Shown: positions 61,668 to 64,000 of the stretch, in pieces
Layout: every line of letters starts with the position of its first letter
Position numbering within the stretch: position 1 is the stretch's first letter
From: Bacillota bacterium
GTDB lineage: Bacteria > Bacillota > Sulfobacillia > JAJYWN01
Length of the DNA: 64,000 bases
Direction of reading: 5' to 3'
Assembly (NCBI GenBank): GCA_021791495.1
Contig: JAJYWN010000075.1
Location: 62,001 to 126,000, forward strand
The notes under the pieces: generated by a model
What the model was told of the DNA's origin: nothing
What the model saw: the letters and a program-made list of their open reading frames with translations, nothing else
The model's database searches: none
Made by a program: the position numbers and the translations under genes

Positions 61668-62579
61668 TCAGAAACTCAATCCGTACGACGCGAAAGGCCC
61701 TCTCGGGATCTCCACCCGCACCGTCTTCAGGGGATCTACCACCTGGCTGATCTGCAGATTGCAGACCAGGCTCATCAGCATGCCGATCTCGTTGGTCGAC
61801 AGCGGCAGGCGAGCTTTCAGGAAGGCCATGGTATGGTCGAGAGCCAGCGTCTCGGCCTCGTCCAGGTCCTTGGCGGAAGCGATGCAGTAGAGGCTATCTC
61901 CGGCTTCCAGAACGGGCGAGGGCAGGGGGCTGCCGCGCAGTGACTCGCCCTTAATCACATCTACCTTCACCGTTACCTCCGCCGGAAGCTCGACGCCACA
62001 GATGACCACTTCGCCGTCGGCCATGACGGCATGCACGTCGCCCATGGCCAGGTTGGCCCCATCCACGAAAACGGGCAGGTAAAGGGTGGCGCCGGCGGCG
62101 ATGAAACGGGTGTCCATGTTTCCGCCGTGAGGACCGGGGGTGGTGTTCGGTACGTCCTCGGCGGCCGGAGCGGTGCCGATGACGCCGATCATGGGGTGGA
62201 TGGGCAGGCGGATGAGGTCGTTGAACAACGCGTAGCCGCCGACGATGGGGATGGGCTTTCTTTCCTCTTGGACGATGTGGTGACCCAAGGCTCCGACGTT
62301 CGGCCGGGCGACCATCCCACCCATGGCGGCGACTTTGATGTCCAGGACGTGGACGGCCAGCACGTCTCCAGGCTGGGCCCCAGTGACGCGCAGTGGGCCG
62401 GTGGCCGGGTTGCCGTAAGAGCGCCCGTCTTTCACGAAGCGGATGTTGTGGCCCCGGGCATCGGTCCCCCAGCAGTCCCTGGTTTCAAAAAGCACGATGT
62501 CTCCCGGCGCGGCTTCGGCCACGGGCGGGTTAGACGGGTTCATAAAGGCGATGTAATGATCGCTGGAGATGCGGAGCAT
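61668..62579 (-). CDS. Acetamidase/formamidase family protein
   Basis: A 303-residue protein of the FmdA/AmdA family, which hydrolyses formamide or acetamide to ammonia and the acid. Visible family blocks are PGDIVLFETRDCWG, TGPLRVTGAQPGDVLAVHVLDI, TPGPHGGNMDTR and YLPVFVDGANLAMGDVHAVMADGEV. It would fit with the amidase and formate dehydrogenase in this window if formamide were a substrate, but that is speculation across distant loci. It starts with ATG 62579 behind AAAGG. It is divergent from the PadR regulator gene, which may control it. Confidence 0.9.
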   Translation of the reverse strand: MLRISSDHYIAFMNPSNPPVAEAAPGDIVLFETRDCWGTDARGHNIRFVKDGRSYGNPATGPLRVTGAQPGDVLAVHVLDIKVAAMGGMVARPNVGALGHHIVQEERKPIPIVGGYALFNDLIRLPIHPMIGVIGTAPAAEDVPNTTPGPHGGNMDTRFIAAGATLYLPVFVDGANLAMGDVHAVMADGEVVICGVELPAEVTVKVDVIKGESLRGSPLPSPVLEAGDSLYCIASAKDLDEAETLALDHTMAFLKARLPLSTNEIGMLMSLVCNLQISQVVDPLKTVRVEIPRGPFASYGLSF

Positions 62580-62692
62580 GTGGGCACCGACCTTTCGGGG
62601 GGATTGGTCATACCGTGACTGGTTTGCCGTTCTGCCTGAAGGGTTCTTCCATCTGCACCCAAATCCTCCGGGACCTTTCAGGCGGCTGGGGG

Positions 62693-62729
62693 GTCGGGGG
62701 ATGGGAGTCGGGGGATGGGAGTCGGGGAT
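62693..62729 (+). repeat. Tandem 14-bp G-rich repeat upstream of the padR promoter
   Basis: The unit GTCGGGGGATGGGA occurs at 62693-62706 and 62707-62720, followed by a partial copy GTCGGGGAT. With the G-run at 62688-62693 there are at least five G-runs in 40 bases, so a G-quadruplex could form right up to the -35 box. Confidence 0.7.
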
Positions 62730-62780
62730 TGACGGAGTGCCTGCCCCCTAGTTACAATGTAACTAGTTACAGTGTAACTA
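62729..62780 (+). promoter_or_regulatory. PadR-type promoter with doubled operator
   Basis: TTGACG (62729-62734), an 18-base spacer and TACAAT (62753-62758). Two 17-bp palindromes TAGTTACA-N-TGTAACTA at 62749-62765 and 62764-62780 overlap by two bases, and their junction makes a further palindrome TGTAACTAGTTACA. The -10 box lies inside the first. ATGT/ACA-type palindromes are what PadR regulators bind, so autorepression is likely. Confidence 0.75.
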
Positions 62781-62791
62781 TCGCTCTTCTG

Positions 62792-63400
62792 GTGTCCGCT
62801 TTCCGAGGGGGACTCCATCTGATCAAAGAAGCTTTGCTGGGGCTTCTCGCCACTGAACCCTTGCACGGGTACGACCTGAAGGTGGGCCTAGACCGTCTTC
62901 TCGGTGGCGCCAGCCCGGTAAACGTGGGCCAGGTGTACACGGCGATAGCCAAGTTGGAGCGGGATGGTCTCATCGAGGCCACCTTGGTGACGCGCCCCTC
63001 CCGCGACCAGCAGCGGGTGGAAATGAAAGTTTACCACCTCACGCCCGAAGGTCTGCAGGACCTGCACCGGTGGTTCGCCGAGCCCGTGGAGAAGGTGGAC
63101 CTGCGGGACGAGCTTTTCGTCAAGCTGACTCTCGCCCGTCGTACCGGCAGGGCGGAGGTGGCCGCCATCGTCCGCTCGCAGCGTACGGCGTGTCTGCGGG
63201 GGATCCAGGAACTCACGGCGCTGAAAGAGCGCCTGCGGGGGCCCGGCGGCGACCAGGGCAAGAGTAGTGACGAAGAGATCGACCTCCTTATCGAGGGAGC
63301 CATCCTCCACCTGGAAGCGGACCTGAAGTGGCTGGACCTCTGGAACGGTCGTGGCAGCCAGGGTGATCGCGGCAGTCAGAACGGCCCGAGCCCTCGTTAG
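62792..63400 (+). CDS. PadR family transcriptional regulator
   Basis: About 200 residues. The N-terminal winged helix is typical of PadR: IKEALLGLLATEPLHGYDLKVGLDRLL, VGQVYTAIAKLERDGLIEA and YHLTPEGLQDLHRWF. The C-terminal part is the long helical dimerisation domain of PadR subfamily 1. GTG 62792 is the first standard start after the promoter, but AGGGGG at 62806-62811 is placed for a CTG at 62818, which would begin LIKEALLG as relatives do. An ABC exporter gene follows after 52 bases, the usual target of PadR/LmrR-type repressors. Confidence 0.88.
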   Translation: MSAFRGGLHLIKEALLGLLATEPLHGYDLKVGLDRLLGGASPVNVGQVYTAIAKLERDGLIEATLVTRPSRDQQRVEMKVYHLTPEGLQDLHRWFAEPVEKVDLRDELFVKLTLARRTGRAEVAAIVRSQRTACLRGIQELTALKERLRGPGGDQGKSSDEEIDLLIEGAILHLEADLKWLDLWNGRGSQGDRGSQNGPSPR

Positions 63401-63452
63401 GCTGGAGAACTTGAAGAAGAGCAACGCGAGGCAAACATAGGGGGTAACTGCG

Positions 63453-64000
63453 ATGGTCGTTCCCGTGGGTTTCACGACAGCTGCAGCCACCGATAACGGT
63501 GCCGCCGGTGAGAGCACCATCATCGTCAACGCCCTCAATCTGACACGGGCCTACCGAGACGACGGGGCGTACCACCCCGCGGTGCAGGACGTCTCTCTTC
63601 AGGTGGCCTCCGGAGAGTTCGTGGCCTTGATGGGGCCTTCGGGATGCGGCAAGTCCACCCTCCTCAACATGCTGGGCGGCATCGACCGTCCCGACCGGGG
63701 GCAGGTTACAGTGGCCGGCCAGAGCATCGAAAGACTTTCGGAAACCCGTCTGGCCCTGTTTCGGCGCAGGCATGTGGGGATCGTGTTTCAGTTCTTCAAC
63801 CTCATCCATAACCTTGACGTTCGCACGAATATTGAGCTTCCCGGCTTGCTGGGCGGAGCCGCCGCGTCCGCCGTGCGGTCGCACGCCCGTGAGCTGATGG
63901 AATCCCTTGACATCGCCGACCTGGCCGGAAAGATGCCGGGCCAGCTCAGCGGAGGGCAGCGGCAACGCGTGGCCATCGCCCGCGCCCTGATCAACCGTCC
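63453..64000 (+). CDS. ABC transporter ATP-binding protein, MacB/LolD family (cut by window edge)
   Basis: The 183 visible codons show Walker A GPSGCGKST, the Q-loop FQFFNLI and signature LSGGQRQRVAIARAL; Walker B lies beyond the window. An N-terminal extension of about 30 residues, rich in Ala and Thr, precedes the ATPase core. ATG 63453 follows AGGGGG about eight bases upstream. It is closely similar to the ATPase at 841-1635 and presumably precedes FtsX-type permease genes. The PadR gene upstream probably regulates it. Confidence 0.92.
   Translation, partial: MVVPVGFTTAAATDNGAAGESTIIVNALNLTRAYRDDGAYHPAVQDVSLQVASGEFVALMGPSGCGKSTLLNMLGGIDRPDRGQVTVAGQSIERLSETRLALFRRRHVGIVFQFFNLIHNLDVRTNIELPGLLGGAAASAVRSHARELMESLDIADLAGKMPGQLSGGQRQRVAIARALINR

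Overview
The window is a GC-rich bacterial chromosome segment, densely packed with genes on both strands. It has no rRNA, tRNA, CRISPR array or complete mobile element that I can see. Many genes start with GTG or TTG behind strong AGGAGG-type ribosome binding sites. Single-membrane-style lipoproteins, a BMP/YufNOPQ-like nucleoside transporter and copper-amine-oxidase-type (SLH-style) repeats on a large secreted protein point to a GC-rich Bacillota-like lineage (Symbiobacterium/Thermaerobacter/Sulfobacillus-like). That placement is inference; no marker gene is present.

Layout. 1-2.9 kb: MacB/LolCDE-like ABC exporter. 3-4.3 kb: membrane-anchored di-heme cytochrome c. 4.5-10 kb: CstA, a small conserved protein, two non-identical ArsA/Get3-like ATPases and a CofE-like protein. 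10-13.1 kb: beta-propeller lipoprotein and a type II restriction-modification pair resembling XmaI/XcyI (predicted CCCGGG). 13.2-17.4 kb: ABC-2 exporter operon led by a MerR-acetyltransferase fusion with a palindromic promoter. 17.5-20.9 kb: two small membrane proteins and a NarL-type two-component system. 21-25.3 kb: a decayed island with an IS630 remnant, a probable HsdM tail, RhuM, an HExxxH protein, a broken PIN toxin and an HTH/ImmA-like antitoxin.

25.7-33 kb is an NAD-linked formate dehydrogenase module: a NuoF-like flavoprotein, a Cys-type molybdopterin FdhA with NuoG-like iron-sulfur domains, a NuoE-like subunit and FdhD. It should couple formate oxidation or CO2 reduction to NAD(H), perhaps by electron bifurcation. 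33-47 kb holds catabolic and hypothetical genes: a fucose-isomerase-like protein, iron alcohol dehydrogenase, a 1242-residue secreted putative metalloprotease, an amidase, a YtcJ-like amidohydrolase, an M50-like membrane protease and an MFS pump. A structured repeat region lies at 44.2-44.4 kb. 48-53 kb is a complete BMP-type nucleoside ABC importer, with a strong hairpin terminator after the binding-protein gene.

54-59 kb reads right to left as acyl-CoA dehydrogenase, EtfB, EtfA, a CDP-alcohol phosphatidyltransferase and, last, a glutaredoxin whose active site is Sec-x-x-Cys if its in-frame TGA is read as selenocysteine. Hairpins with the right shape for a bacterial SECIS follow the TGA. I consider this the most notable item in the window. 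59-64 kb holds a gene downstream of a perfect 22-bp palindrome, a CrtI-like oxidoreductase, a formamidase-like protein, a PadR regulator with a doubled operator over its own promoter, and the start of another ABC exporter. Ala/Gly-rich low-complexity inserts recur in otherwise ordinary enzymes across the window.
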